From: Pseudomonadota bacterium
GTDB lineage: Bacteria > Pseudomonadota > Alphaproteobacteria > Sphingomonadales > Sphingomonadaceae
NCBI GenBank assembly: GCA_023436615.1
Contig: JAEZIO010000007.1
Span: 1-30,701 of the forward strand
Direction: 5' to 3'
DNA: 30,701 nucleotides
The translations under genes were made by a program, and so were the position numbers. Below are positions 1-7,733 of the stretch, piece by piece. Below the pieces are notes generated by a model. That model was given only the letters and a program-made list of their open reading frames with translations, was not told the DNA's origin and made no database searches. Numbering within the stretch: position 1 is the first letter of the stretch; each line of letters begins with the position of its first letter.

Positions 1-129
1 CCCCGCGGCCGCGCCTCCGCAGGCGCAGGCCGCGGGCGCTGCTCTGCGCCTGCCGCCGCCCGTGGCCTTGCCGCTTGTGCCATCGCGGCGCGGCGTGTAT
101 CTCACCCGCCATCGACGCTCGCCTGCTGC

Positions 130-219
<90 letters not shown>

Positions 220-250
220 TTCACCTCCCGACCTCGGCGCGCGAGCCGTA

Positions 251-1618
251 TCAGTAAGGCGTCGAGGTCTGCTGGCGATCCTCCGGCAATCTGGCCCCGC
301 GTCCGGAGGGTGCTTCGGCTGCGGGCGCCCGTCGAACCGGCGTCACGCGCCAGATTGTGTTGGACAAGTCGTCGGCGACGATCAGCGCGCCGCGCGGATC
401 CACCGTGACGCCCACCGGTCGGCCGCGGGTCTTTCCGTCGGAGCCGCGAAAACCGGTCACGAAATCGACCGGCGGGCCTGACGGCCGCCCGTTGCGGAAC
501 GGGATGAAGATCACCTTGTAGCCGACCGGCGGGTCGCGGTTCCAGCTGCCGTGCTCGCCGACGAAGACCCCGTCCGCAAAGCCCCCGCCCATGGCCGGCG
601 CCGAAAAGGCGAGTCCAAGCGCGGCAACGTGAGAGCCGAGCGCGTAATCGGGCCTCAAAGCCGTGGCGACGAGCTCGGGCTTCTGGGGGCGCACGCGCGG
701 ATCCACGTTCCGGCCCCAGTAACTATAAGGCCAGCCGTAAAAGCCGCCCGGACGAACCGAGGTCAGGTAATCGGGCGCGAGATTCGGCCCGATCTCGTCG
801 CGCTCGTTGACTACCGCCCAAAGCTGGTTGGAGCCCGGCTGGATGGCAAGGGCGGTCGGGTTGCGCAGGCCCGTTGCATATTGCCGATGCGCGCCTGTCC
901 GGGCGTCAACTTCCCAGACCATCGCGCGGTCCTGCTCCGCCGGCATGCCGCGTTCGGTGATGTTGCTGTTCGATCCGATGCCGACATAGAGGAAGCGCCC
1001 GTCGGGGCTTGCGGCAAGCGCCTTGGTCCAATGGTGGTTGATGGCGGACGGCAGGCCGGTGACCGTGACGGGCGGGCCGTCGGCGCGGGTTTGGCCGTCG
1101 CGATAAGAGAAGCGCACCAGCGCGTCCTGGTTGGCGACGTAAAGTTGCCCGTTGACGAGCGCCAGCCCGTAGGGCGCGTTGAGATTGGCGGCGAAAACCG
1201 TGCGGCCTTCATAGACTCCGTCGCCGTTCGCATCGCGCAGCAGGGTGAGGCGGTTGCCGCTGGCGACCGAGGTCGTGCCCTTCGCCTTGATGAAGCTCGC
1301 GATGATGTCCTTCGGGCGCAGAGCGGGCGCGCCGCCGCCCCGTCCTTCGGCAACCAGTATGTCGCCGTTGGGCAGGACCAGGGTCTGGCGCGGGATGCCG
1401 AGCCCGGTCGCGATCGCGGTTACGGTGTAGCCCTGCGGCACGACCGGCCGCTGGTCGCCCCAGGACGCCGGCCTCGCGATCTTCATCGACGGCAGAAGGC
1501 CGCGCTGCGGTTCGGGAAGCCGCGGGTCCGGACCATATTGCGGGGGCGGCGGCTTGCTGCCGCAAGCGGCGAGCAGCGCCGCAAGGCCAACCGCCGCGAG
1601 CAGTTGCCGGGAGCTCAT
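251..1618 (-). CDS. Lipoprotein PQQ-type sugar (L-sorbosone) dehydrogenase family protein
   Basis: A 455-aa protein. It begins with a lipoprotein signal peptide whose lipobox LLAAC ends at Cys19, so it is probably membrane-anchored on the periplasmic side. The body is a six-bladed beta-propeller of the glucose/sorbosone dehydrogenase type, with blade motifs such as GLRNPTALAIQP, NERDEIG, GGFYGWPYSYWG and GEHGSWNR. Family members oxidise sugars or aldoses, often with PQQ, but many homologues have no proven substrate. The start at 1618 was chosen because it gives the signal peptide and overlaps the upstream DUF2231 gene by ATGA. A longer in-frame extension to 1909 lies within that gene and is not credible. 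Confidence 0.85.
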   Translation of the reverse strand: MSSRQLLAAVGLAALLAACGSKPPPPQYGPDPRLPEPQRGLLPSMKIARPASWGDQRPVVPQGYTVTAIATGLGIPRQTLVLPNGDILVAEGRGGGAPALRPKDIIASFIKAKGTTSVASGNRLTLLRDANGDGVYEGRTVFAANLNAPYGLALVNGQLYVANQDALVRFSYRDGQTRADGPPVTVTGLPSAINHHWTKALAASPDGRFLYVGIGSNSNITERGMPAEQDRAMVWEVDARTGAHRQYATGLRNPTALAIQPGSNQLWAVVNERDEIGPNLAPDYLTSVRPGGFYGWPYSYWGRNVDPRVRPQKPELVATALRPDYALGSHVAALGLAFSAPAMGGGFADGVFVGEHGSWNRDPPVGYKVIFIPFRNGRPSGPPVDFVTGFRGSDGKTRGRPVGVTVDPRGALIVADDLSNTIWRVTPVRRAPAAEAPSGRGARLPEDRQQTSTPY

Positions 1619-2043
1619 CGCCGTCCTCCTGCTCGGGCCCCGGCATGGCCAAGCCATAATGCGACGATGGCCAGCACGGTCACGACGATCGAGAGGATGA
1701 GGCCCTGCGGCATCACGGCCCACGCGTCGCGCGCATGCACGAAGGAGTTGATCAGCCCGGCGGCGAACAGGGCGACGAGAACGATCACGTAAGGCAGTCG
1801 CCGGCCGCCCCGACGAGAGCTCCGAACCAGGTCGACAAGGGCCCACAGCAAGGCGAGCCCGACAAAGACCATCGCGCCGGCGATCAGCCAGGCCGCCATG
1901 TTGCTCCACTGGATCTGGTAGGTGGACGAATAGGCCCAGTCGCTAAGGAGGCCGCCCAAAAACAGCGGCACGGCTCCGGCGAGCAGGATCGAATGCAAGG
2001 GGTGAATAGGGATCGCATAGGTGCGGTTCGCGGCAGCATCCAC
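1615..2043 (-). CDS. DUF2231 family inner-membrane protein
   Basis: About 142 aa from a GTG start at 2043, which has a GGAG ribosome site 7 nt upstream. An alternative GTG at 2085 would add 14 residues. The N-terminal segment YAIPIHPLHSILLAGAVP and the following hydrophobic stretches match the DUF2231 style: a His-Pro near the first membrane helix and four predicted helices in all. The C-terminus is Arg/Gly-rich. Function is unknown; DUF2231 proteins often sit beside redox or heme-related genes. It overlaps the downstream dehydrogenase start by ATGA, so the two are probably co-translated. Confidence 0.75.
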   Translation of the reverse strand: MDAAANRTYAIPIHPLHSILLAGAVPLFLGGLLSDWAYSSTYQIQWSNMAAWLIAGAMVFVGLALLWALVDLVRSSRRGGRRLPYVIVLVALFAAGLINSFVHARDAWAVMPQGLILSIVVTVLAIVALWLGHAGARAGGRR

Positions 2044-2233
2044 GGCTTTGCTCCACTTGCGGCGGGCACACTTCGAAAGAAGCACATCCCGGGGCCGCGC
2101 ATGACCGATCAGGCGTGCCGGGTTGGCCGGCGGCGCGATTGGAGAATGCGAAGCGCGAGCGCTTGTTCCGACCGAGAAGGTGGCGCACGGGTGACGGCGT
2201 CGCCCATGTCTCGGGCAAGGAGTAGCCCATCAC

Positions 2234-4240
2234 ATGCCGCAAGCGCTTCCGCCGCCTGAACCGCCCCGAGCGGCAATCGTCGTCACCGGCAAGGCGCTCC
2301 CCGACCCCGCGGCGGCCCGCGCCTACGACGTCGATCGTGTCGGCCGCGAGCAGCTGGAGAATGCGCCGACCCACCAACTAGACGAGATATTGAAGAAGGT
2401 GCCGGGATTGCAGCTGTTCCGCCGCTCCGACTCCACGAGCGGCCATCCGACCAGCCAGGGCGTGACGCTGCGCGCGCTCGGCGGCAATGCCTCGAGCCGC
2501 GCCTTGCTCATCCTCGATGGCGTACCCCAGGCCGATCCGTTCGGCGGCTGGGTCAATTGGCCGGCCTACGACCCGGCCGGGCTAGAGGAAGTGCGCGTGA
2601 TCCGCGGCGGCGGAAGCGTCCCCTACGGGCCCGGTGCCCTCGCCGGCGTCATCGACATGAGCAGCCTTACCCGCAGCGGGGCGAACGGCGGGTTGGAGGC
2701 GGGAAGCCGCGGCTCCCTCGCTGCGCGCGGCTACCTTGGCGAAGACATCGGCGGTGGCCTTTTGACGGTCGACGCACAGGCCGGACGGAGCAACGGATTC
2801 GTGCCCGTGACCGCCGCGTCCCGGGGACCGGTGGACCGCCGCGCGCCATACCGGCAAGCCAGCGTTCGCAGCCGCTGGGTGGCTCCGCTGGCCAGGGACG
2901 TCGAGCTCCAGGCCGGCGCCCGCGCTTTCGTCGACGTTCGCGAGCGCGGGGTGCCGTTTACCGGCAACCGAACGCGCGGCGCCGACGCGTCGCTCCGGCT
3001 GGTCGGAAGCGGCCGCTGGCAGTGGTCGGCGACCGGCTACGCGCAGTGGCGCAACCTGCGGAGCAGCTTCGCGAGCGTGAACGACGCCCGCACGGCAGCG
3101 ACGCGCGCCGCACTGCAGGATTCGGTTCCATCACGCGGGCTTGGCGCCATCGTGGAAGTGCGGCCGCCAGTCGTTTCGGGGATCGAGGTGCGGCTGGGTG
3201 CCGATGCGCGCGTCACGACGGGCGAATCGCGGGAGCTTTTCAGCTATTTGGGCGGACAGCCGACGCGGAGGCGGATCGCCGGCGGCGACACCGGCACTCA
3301 GGGGCTGTTCGCGGAGGCGGCGCTTAGCCGCGGCGCTATGACTCTGAGCGGCGGTGCACGCCTCGACCATTGGCGCATCAGCGACGGGCGCCTGGTGGAG
3401 CGAATGCTCGCCACGGGCGCGCCTATCCGGAACGATCGCTTTGACAGCCGCAGCGGATGGCAGCCGACCGCCCGCGCCGGTGCGGTTCTCGACGTTGGAC
3501 GGGGTCTCAGTGTGCGCGCTGCCGCCTATCTCGGCTGGCGGATGCCGACGTTGAACGAACTGTTCCGTCCGTTTCGGGCGGGCGCCGATGCCACCGCCGC
3601 CAATCCTCTCCTCGAGCCGGAGCGCCTGGCGGGCGCTGAGGCAGGCGTTCGGTACCAGCGCGGGGGGTTCGACCTGTCGGTAACCGCGTTCGCGAACCGC
3701 CTCTCCGATTCGATCGCCAACGTGACACTGGGCCATGGTCCGGGACTATTCCCCGGCGTCGGGTTCGTCGCCGGAGATTATCGGCAGCGCCAGAATATCG
3801 ACGCGGTCGAATCACGCGGCGTCGAAGCGTCGGCAGGCGCGAGCCGCGGTCTCTGGTCCATTCGGCTCGGAGCGAGCTACAGCCATGCCGAGGTCAAAGC
3901 GGGCGGCGCCGCGGCGCGGCTCGATGATCTCCGCCCGGCACAGACCCCGAAGCTCGCTTTGACCGGGGCGGTCGGCTGGAGCGATGGGAACCGCGAAGCT
4001 TCGGTCCTGGTCCGCCATGTCGGCGCGCAGTTCGAGGACGATCTGAACGAGCAGAGGCTGGCTCCCGCGACGACGCTCGACGCTTTCGCGGCGTGGCCGC
4101 TGAGCCGAAACGTCCAGCTCGTCGCGCGCGGCCAGAACCTTTTCGACGAGACCGTCGCGGCCGGAATCGACAGCGACCTGATCGTCGAGCGGGCGACTCC
4201 GCGAACCCTGTGGATCGGTCTCCGCTGGAGGGGGCTTTAG
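2234..4240 (+). CDS. TonB-dependent outer-membrane receptor (no signal peptide visible)
   Basis: A 668-aa protein. A plug domain (about residues 13-130) contains IVVTG, the DEILKKVPGLQLFRR segment, GVTLRALGG and a VRVIRGGGSVPYGPGALAGVID block. A beta-barrel follows and ends in an aromatic-rich strand, TLWIGLRWRGL. Such receptors import siderophores, vitamins or sugars using TonB energy; the substrate cannot be read from the sequence. The first available start is ATG 2234, with GGAG at 2219-2222. The frame is open upstream only to a stop at 2192-2194, with no other usable start. The protein begins MPQALPPPEPP, which looks like the region just after a signal-peptide cleavage site, so the 5' end may be damaged or the start unusual. 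Confidence 0.88.
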   Translation: MPQALPPPEPPRAAIVVTGKALPDPAAARAYDVDRVGREQLENAPTHQLDEILKKVPGLQLFRRSDSTSGHPTSQGVTLRALGGNASSRALLILDGVPQADPFGGWVNWPAYDPAGLEEVRVIRGGGSVPYGPGALAGVIDMSSLTRSGANGGLEAGSRGSLAARGYLGEDIGGGLLTVDAQAGRSNGFVPVTAASRGPVDRRAPYRQASVRSRWVAPLARDVELQAGARAFVDVRERGVPFTGNRTRGADASLRLVGSGRWQWSATGYAQWRNLRSSFASVNDARTAATRAALQDSVPSRGLGAIVEVRPPVVSGIEVRLGADARVTTGESRELFSYLGGQPTRRRIAGGDTGTQGLFAEAALSRGAMTLSGGARLDHWRISDGRLVERMLATGAPIRNDRFDSRSGWQPTARAGAVLDVGRGLSVRAAAYLGWRMPTLNELFRPFRAGADATAANPLLEPERLAGAEAGVRYQRGGFDLSVTAFANRLSDSIANVTLGHGPGLFPGVGFVAGDYRQRQNIDAVESRGVEASAGASRGLWSIRLGASYSHAEVKAGGAAARLDDLRPAQTPKLALTGAVGWSDGNREASVLVRHVGAQFEDDLNEQRLAPATTLDAFAAWPLSRNVQLVARGQNLFDETVAAGIDSDLIVERATPRTLWIGLRWRGL

Positions 4241-4271
4241 CGGATATCAGTCATAACCTGGGTCAAAGCGG

Positions 4272-4298
4272 TGAACTGCCGTTGGCACGTGCGCGTTT
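4272..4298 (+). promoter_or_regulatory. Candidate EcfG (general stress sigma) promoter
   Basis: TGAAC (4272-4276), a 17-nt spacer, then CGTTT (4294-4298). This differs by one base from the alphaproteobacterial EcfG consensus GGAAC-N16/17-CGTT. It lies about 55 nt upstream of a KGG-repeat stress gene, a typical EcfG target. The assignment is by motif and context only. Confidence 0.45.
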
Positions 4299-4312
4299 AA
4301 CCCTCGGGATAA

Positions 4313-4330
4313 CGGCTCGATCATGAGCCG
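4313..4330 (+). other. Inverted repeat in the KGG-gene leader
   Basis: CGGCTC (4313-4318) and GAGCCG (4325-4330) form a 6-bp stem around a 6-nt loop. The repeat falls between the candidate EcfG promoter and the ribosome site of the KGG gene, so it would be in the 5' leader of that mRNA. No U-tract follows, so it is not an obvious terminator. Confidence 0.35.
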
Positions 4331-4351
4331 GACCGACGGAGGAACGAGGAT

Positions 4352-4501
4352 ATGGCGACGACGAAAAGCAGCGGAACCAAGCGCGGCTTCGCCGCGATGA
4401 GCCCGGAGAAGCAGCGCGAGATCGCAGCCAAGGGCGGGCGCGCCAGTCACGGAGGCGGACGGAAGCCCGGGAGCACGAACCGGTCGCGCTCCGCTCGATA
4501 A
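4352..4501 (+). CDS. KGG-repeat stress-induced small protein
   Basis: A 49-aa basic, Gly-rich protein. It contains a single KGG motif unit, GFAAMSPEKQREIAAKGGRA, followed by SHGGGRKPG. This is the signature of the stress-induced acidophilic-repeat (KGG, PF10685) family that includes GsiB and YciG. These proteins are abundant and hydrophilic and are induced by general stress or desiccation; the molecular role is unclear. A GGAGG at 4338-4342 sits 9 nt before the ATG. The gene stands alone between the TonB-dependent receptor and the TonB-like gene, with a candidate stress promoter upstream. Confidence 0.82.
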   Translation: MATTKSSGTKRGFAAMSPEKQREIAAKGGRASHGGGRKPGSTNRSRSAR

Positions 4502-4550
4502 GCCAGCGTAACGAGAAACCGCCGCCACTGCGCCGCGTTACCTTCGCGGC

Positions 4551-5315
4551 ATGTACAGATCAGATCTGAACGCGAAGGATAAGAGCGGTGCGCTGGTGGG
4601 CGTGGGCCTGGTGCACGCCGGGCTCCTGTTCGTTCTCCTCCACCTGTCGGGCAAGATGGACCTAGCCCACCCCGAGAGCGTGCTCCGGGTCTTCGAGATC
4701 AACGAAGTTGCGCCTCCGCCACCCCTTCCGGACCCTGTCCGGCCGCAGCCCCAGCAGGACAAGCAAAAGCCAAAGGCGAGCGAAGGCGCCGCCAGTCCCA
4801 AGAACATCCGCAGCCAGGCTACTCCCATCGTCGCTCCCAAGCCGCGCATCGAGCTCCCGCTGCCGGTGCCGATGGCAACGAGCAACACTCCGAACGAAGG
4901 CACCGACGCGACCCAGGGAGCCTCCGACGTGGTCGGGCCGGGAACCGGGGCGGGGGGTACCGGCACCGGTAGCGGCAGCGGGGGGTCGGGGAGCGGCACC
5001 GGCGGAGGCGGGGGAGGCGGAGTTGCGGTTCCACCGTCACTCGTGCGCGGCATCACCAATCGCGATTACCCGCAGGACATCCAGCATCGTTGGCCGCGCG
5101 GCGGGCAGGTCTTCCTGCGTCTCAGGATCGAGCCGAACGGTCGCCCCAGCAAGTGCGACGTCATGCGGTCCTTCGGCGACGCCGCGGTTGACCAGTGGAC
5201 CTGCAGGCTCGTCATGGAGCGCGGCGTGTTCCGGCCGGCGACCGACAAGCGCGGTCTGCCGGTTTCGGCGTGGTTCGGGTACGTGCAGAGCGACAGGGGC
5301 CCTGGCAGGCGCTAG
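4551..5315 (+). CDS. TonB-family energy-transducer-like protein
   Basis: A 254-aa protein with the classic TonB layout: a short cytoplasmic N-terminus, one membrane helix (about residues 13-34), a Pro-rich periplasmic stretch, a long Gly/Ser/Thr linker (about 128-157, ending in seven glycines) and a C-terminal TonB_C-like domain (about 165-245). That domain contains DYPQDIQHRWPRGGQVFLRLRI and a Cys pair, SKCDV and QWTCR. It presumably spans the periplasm and couples ExbBD to a receptor, possibly the one encoded just upstream; no exbB or exbD is nearby. The Gly linker is replicated at DNA level as GC-rich low-complexity sequence (about 4945-5025). Confidence 0.82.
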   Translation: MYRSDLNAKDKSGALVGVGLVHAGLLFVLLHLSGKMDLAHPESVLRVFEINEVAPPPPLPDPVRPQPQQDKQKPKASEGAASPKNIRSQATPIVAPKPRIELPLPVPMATSNTPNEGTDATQGASDVVGPGTGAGGTGTGSGSGGSGSGTGGGGGGGVAVPPSLVRGITNRDYPQDIQHRWPRGGQVFLRLRIEPNGRPSKCDVMRSFGDAAVDQWTCRLVMERGVFRPATDKRGLPVSAWFGYVQSDRGPGRR

Positions 5316-5347
5316 GGGCGAGCCTTTCGCGACAATGAGGAACGCCG

Positions 5348-6034
5348 ATGATTGAAGCCGAATGGTGGGACTACGACTCGACCGACGAAATGGCCGAGGC
5401 GGTAGTTGGCGACGTCGGGTTCATCGTCGAAAGTGCGCTCGACGCTCGCGGCGCCGCGCTGCTCGCGCTTCCGTCCGATTCCACCGCGCGGGCGATTTTT
5501 CCGGAGCTCGCCGACTCGAATTTGCAGTGGAAGAAGGTGATGGTGATCCCGAGCGACGACCGTATCGTCGCGGTCGATGACGAGCGCAGCCAGGCCCGCG
5601 CGCTGGCTCAGGCCTTCCTCCCCAAAGGCGCGCGCGTCGTCCCCGTCGTCACGCCGCTCGACGATTATCGGCTGGCCGGCAACTCGGCCGACGCCAGGCT
5701 CCAGGACCTGCCATGGCCGCCCGACCTCGTGTGGCTGAGCGTCGGCGAGGACGGCAGCGCTGCCGGGATCGCCGCCGGGCCGGACCTGCAGGACGCGCTG
5801 GATGCGCCGAAGGCTCGCCGCGCGGTCGGCGTCATGCCCGAACATGGCGAGCCGAAGGTAACGCTGACTCGTGCCTCGATCCTGTCCGCGCGCACGATCC
5901 TGATCACGCTCCAGGGCCAGGACAAGCGCGACATGCTCGAGAAGGCGATCGCCGACGGACAAAGCTCGAAGCTTCCGATCGGGCGGGTGCTCGCCGAAGC
6001 CGAGCAGCCGATCGACATCCACTGGTGCCCGTAG
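5348..6034 (+). CDS. pgl: 6-phosphogluconolactonase-like protein, catalytic His replaced
   Basis: A 228-aa protein of the SOL/DevB 6-phosphogluconolactonase family, which hydrolyses 6-phosphogluconolactone to 6-phosphogluconate in the pentose-phosphate and Entner-Doudoroff routes. Recognisable pieces are ALPSDSTARAIF in the place of the sugar-phosphate SGGSTP loop, a VDDERSQARAL block, WLSVGEDGSAAG and the C-terminal ILITLQGQDKRDMLEKAI. The family motif is GxDGHTAS with a catalytic His; here it reads GEDGSAAG, so the His is Ser. A GAGG sits 7 nt before the ATG. The gene stands apart from zwf and edd, its usual partners. It may be a weak or repurposed paralogue. Confidence 0.78.
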   Translation: MIEAEWWDYDSTDEMAEAVVGDVGFIVESALDARGAALLALPSDSTARAIFPELADSNLQWKKVMVIPSDDRIVAVDDERSQARALAQAFLPKGARVVPVVTPLDDYRLAGNSADARLQDLPWPPDLVWLSVGEDGSAAGIAAGPDLQDALDAPKARRAVGVMPEHGEPKVTLTRASILSARTILITLQGQDKRDMLEKAIADGQSSKLPIGRVLAEAEQPIDIHWCP

Positions 6035-6037
6035 CCG

Positions 6038-7693
6038 CTAGACCGCGTCGAGCGGCTTGCCGCGCGTTTCCTTGAGGAAGATGAGCGACACCACGATCGG
6101 GATGATCGTGAAGACTACCGGATACCAGAGGCCTGCGTAGATATCGCCAGTGATGGTCGCCAGCGCGAAGCTCGTCACGGGCAGGAAGCCGCCGACCCAG
6201 CCGGTGCCGACATGGTAGGGCAGGGACATCGCGGTGTAGCGAACGCGCGTCGGGAACATCTCCACCAGGGCCGCCGCCTGCGGCCCATAGAGCGCGGTTC
6301 CGGCGATGGAGAAGACCATCAGCCAAAACAAAATGACCGGTAGGTTCATTCGCCCCGGATCGGCGCTCGCGGGATAGCCTTCCGTCGCAAGTGCGGACTT
6401 CAGCCGCGCGCCGGCCGCATCCTTCAGCGCCTTGATGCCGGGGCCATCGAGCGCCGACCCGTCGGGTATGTCGATGCGCTCGGCACCGACCGCGACTATC
6501 GTCCGTCCGTCCGACGCGGCTGCGCTGCGGTAGGAAATGCCCGCGCTTGCGAGCAGGCTTTTGGCGATGTCGCATCCGCTTTTGAACTGGCGCGTCCCGA
6601 CGGGGTCGAACTGCACGGAGCATGTCGCGGGATCGGAGTAGACCACGACCGGATTTGCCCGGTGCGCCTCGACCAGCGCCGGGTTCGCCGCCGAAGCGAT
6701 TGCGTGATAGCCTGGAAAATAGGCGACCAGTGCAAGCAGCATCGCGCCAATCATCACCGGCTTGCGGCCGACGCGGTCGCTCAACCAGCCGAAGAACACG
6801 TAGAGCGGAGCGCCCACGGCCGCCACGGCCAGCATAAGCGCGTCCTTGGTCGCCTCCGGAACGCCGAGAGACTTGGTGAGGAACACCTGAACGTAGAAGA
6901 AGGCGCAGTACCAGACTGCACCTTGCGCGCACATGATCCCGAAGAATGCGATCAGAACGCGCCTGAGGTTTTCCCAACGGCCAAATGCTTCGCGGAGCGG
7001 CGTCTTGCACACCTCGCCTTCCGCCTTGAGCTTCGCGAACGCGGGGCTCTCGGCCAGCTTGAACCGCAGCCAGACCGAGATGAGCAGGAGCAGGACCGAA
7101 ACCAGGAACGGAACGCGCCACCCCCAGGCCAGGAACGCGTCCTGGCCCACGGCCGCCCGGGTGCCGAGGATGACCAGAAGGCCCGCGATCAGGCCGAGCT
7201 GCGCCGTGATCTGGATCCAGCCCGTCATCTCCCCGCGGCGCTCGTCGGGCGCATGCTCGGCGACATAGATCGCTGCGCCGCCATATTCGCCTCCGAGCGC
7301 AATTCCCTGGAGGATGCGAAGGACGATGAGGAGGATCGGCGAGACGATCCCCGCCGTCTCGTACGTTGGGAGAAGGCCGATCAGGAAGGTCGCAGCACCC
7401 ATCAGGCTGACGGTTGCGAGAAAGGCGCCCTTTCTGCCCAGCCGGTCGCCGATGACGCCGAATATGATCGCGCCCAACGGCCGGAACGCGAAGCCGGCGG
7501 CGAACAGGCCGAGCGCGGCAAGCAGGCCCGCAGTCGGGTTGAGCCCGGCGAAGAAGACCTTCTGGATCGTGACCGCGAGCGAGCCGAAGATGAAGAAGTC
7601 GTACCATTCGAACGCGGTGCCCGCGGCCGAGGCCGCGATCACGCGCTTCATCGACCAGGCCTTGTGTTCTGGCGCTTCCGCTAGGCTCGCCAT
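6038..7693 (-). CDS. MFS transporter, metabolite:H+ symporter (ProP/ShiA-like) type
   Basis: A 551-aa inner-membrane carrier. N-terminal AGTAFEWYDFFIFG is typical of the MHS subfamily. MFS loop motifs are present as GDRLGRKGAF (about 82-91) and GWLSDRVGRKPVMIG (about 302-316), with RILQGIALGGEYGGA in the fourth helix region. An insertion of roughly 120 residues (about 331-450), with two Cys at 358 and 374, separates two late helices and is expected in the periplasm. Substrates of this subfamily are organic acids, osmolytes or shikimate-like compounds. It lies 40 nt downstream of acs in the same direction, so an acetate, carboxylate or related substrate is plausible. The start at 7693 has GGGGGAG 9 nt upstream. 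Confidence 0.88.
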   Translation of the reverse strand: MASLAEAPEHKAWSMKRVIAASAAGTAFEWYDFFIFGSLAVTIQKVFFAGLNPTAGLLAALGLFAAGFAFRPLGAIIFGVIGDRLGRKGAFLATVSLMGAATFLIGLLPTYETAGIVSPILLIVLRILQGIALGGEYGGAAIYVAEHAPDERRGEMTGWIQITAQLGLIAGLLVILGTRAAVGQDAFLAWGWRVPFLVSVLLLLISVWLRFKLAESPAFAKLKAEGEVCKTPLREAFGRWENLRRVLIAFFGIMCAQGAVWYCAFFYVQVFLTKSLGVPEATKDALMLAVAAVGAPLYVFFGWLSDRVGRKPVMIGAMLLALVAYFPGYHAIASAANPALVEAHRANPVVVYSDPATCSVQFDPVGTRQFKSGCDIAKSLLASAGISYRSAAASDGRTIVAVGAERIDIPDGSALDGPGIKALKDAAGARLKSALATEGYPASADPGRMNLPVILFWLMVFSIAGTALYGPQAAALVEMFPTRVRYTAMSLPYHVGTGWVGGFLPVTSFALATITGDIYAGLWYPVVFTIIPIVVSLIFLKETRGKPLDAV

Positions 7694-7733
7694 TGTCGGA
7701 AACTCCCCCTTCCGATCAGCGAGGGATAGCGGC

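Noticed and set aside
1..129. Open reading through the left edge in several frames
   Set aside because: GC-rich DNA leaves all forward frames open; no motif or start identifies a gene end before the tRNA.
551..1792. A 413-aa plus-strand open frame
   Set aside because: It is the antisense shadow of the sorbosone dehydrogenase gene, is Arg/Pro-rich and has no recognisable domain.
2044..2233. Cobalamin or other riboswitch ahead of the TonB-dependent receptor
   Set aside because: I looked for the B12-box and related conserved segments and found none on either strand.
4945..5025. G-rich repeat tract that might be a tandem repeat or G-quadruplex element
   Set aside because: It encodes the Gly/Ser linker of the TonB-like protein in frame, which is enough to explain the composition.
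6032..6040. Terminator between pgl and the MFS gene
   Set aside because: The two convergent stop codons are only three bases apart and no hairpin with a U-tract is present.
5904..7607. A 567-aa minus-strand open frame
   Set aside because: It runs in another frame of the MFS transporter gene; composition is Arg-rich and low in hydrophobic segments, unlike the true frame.
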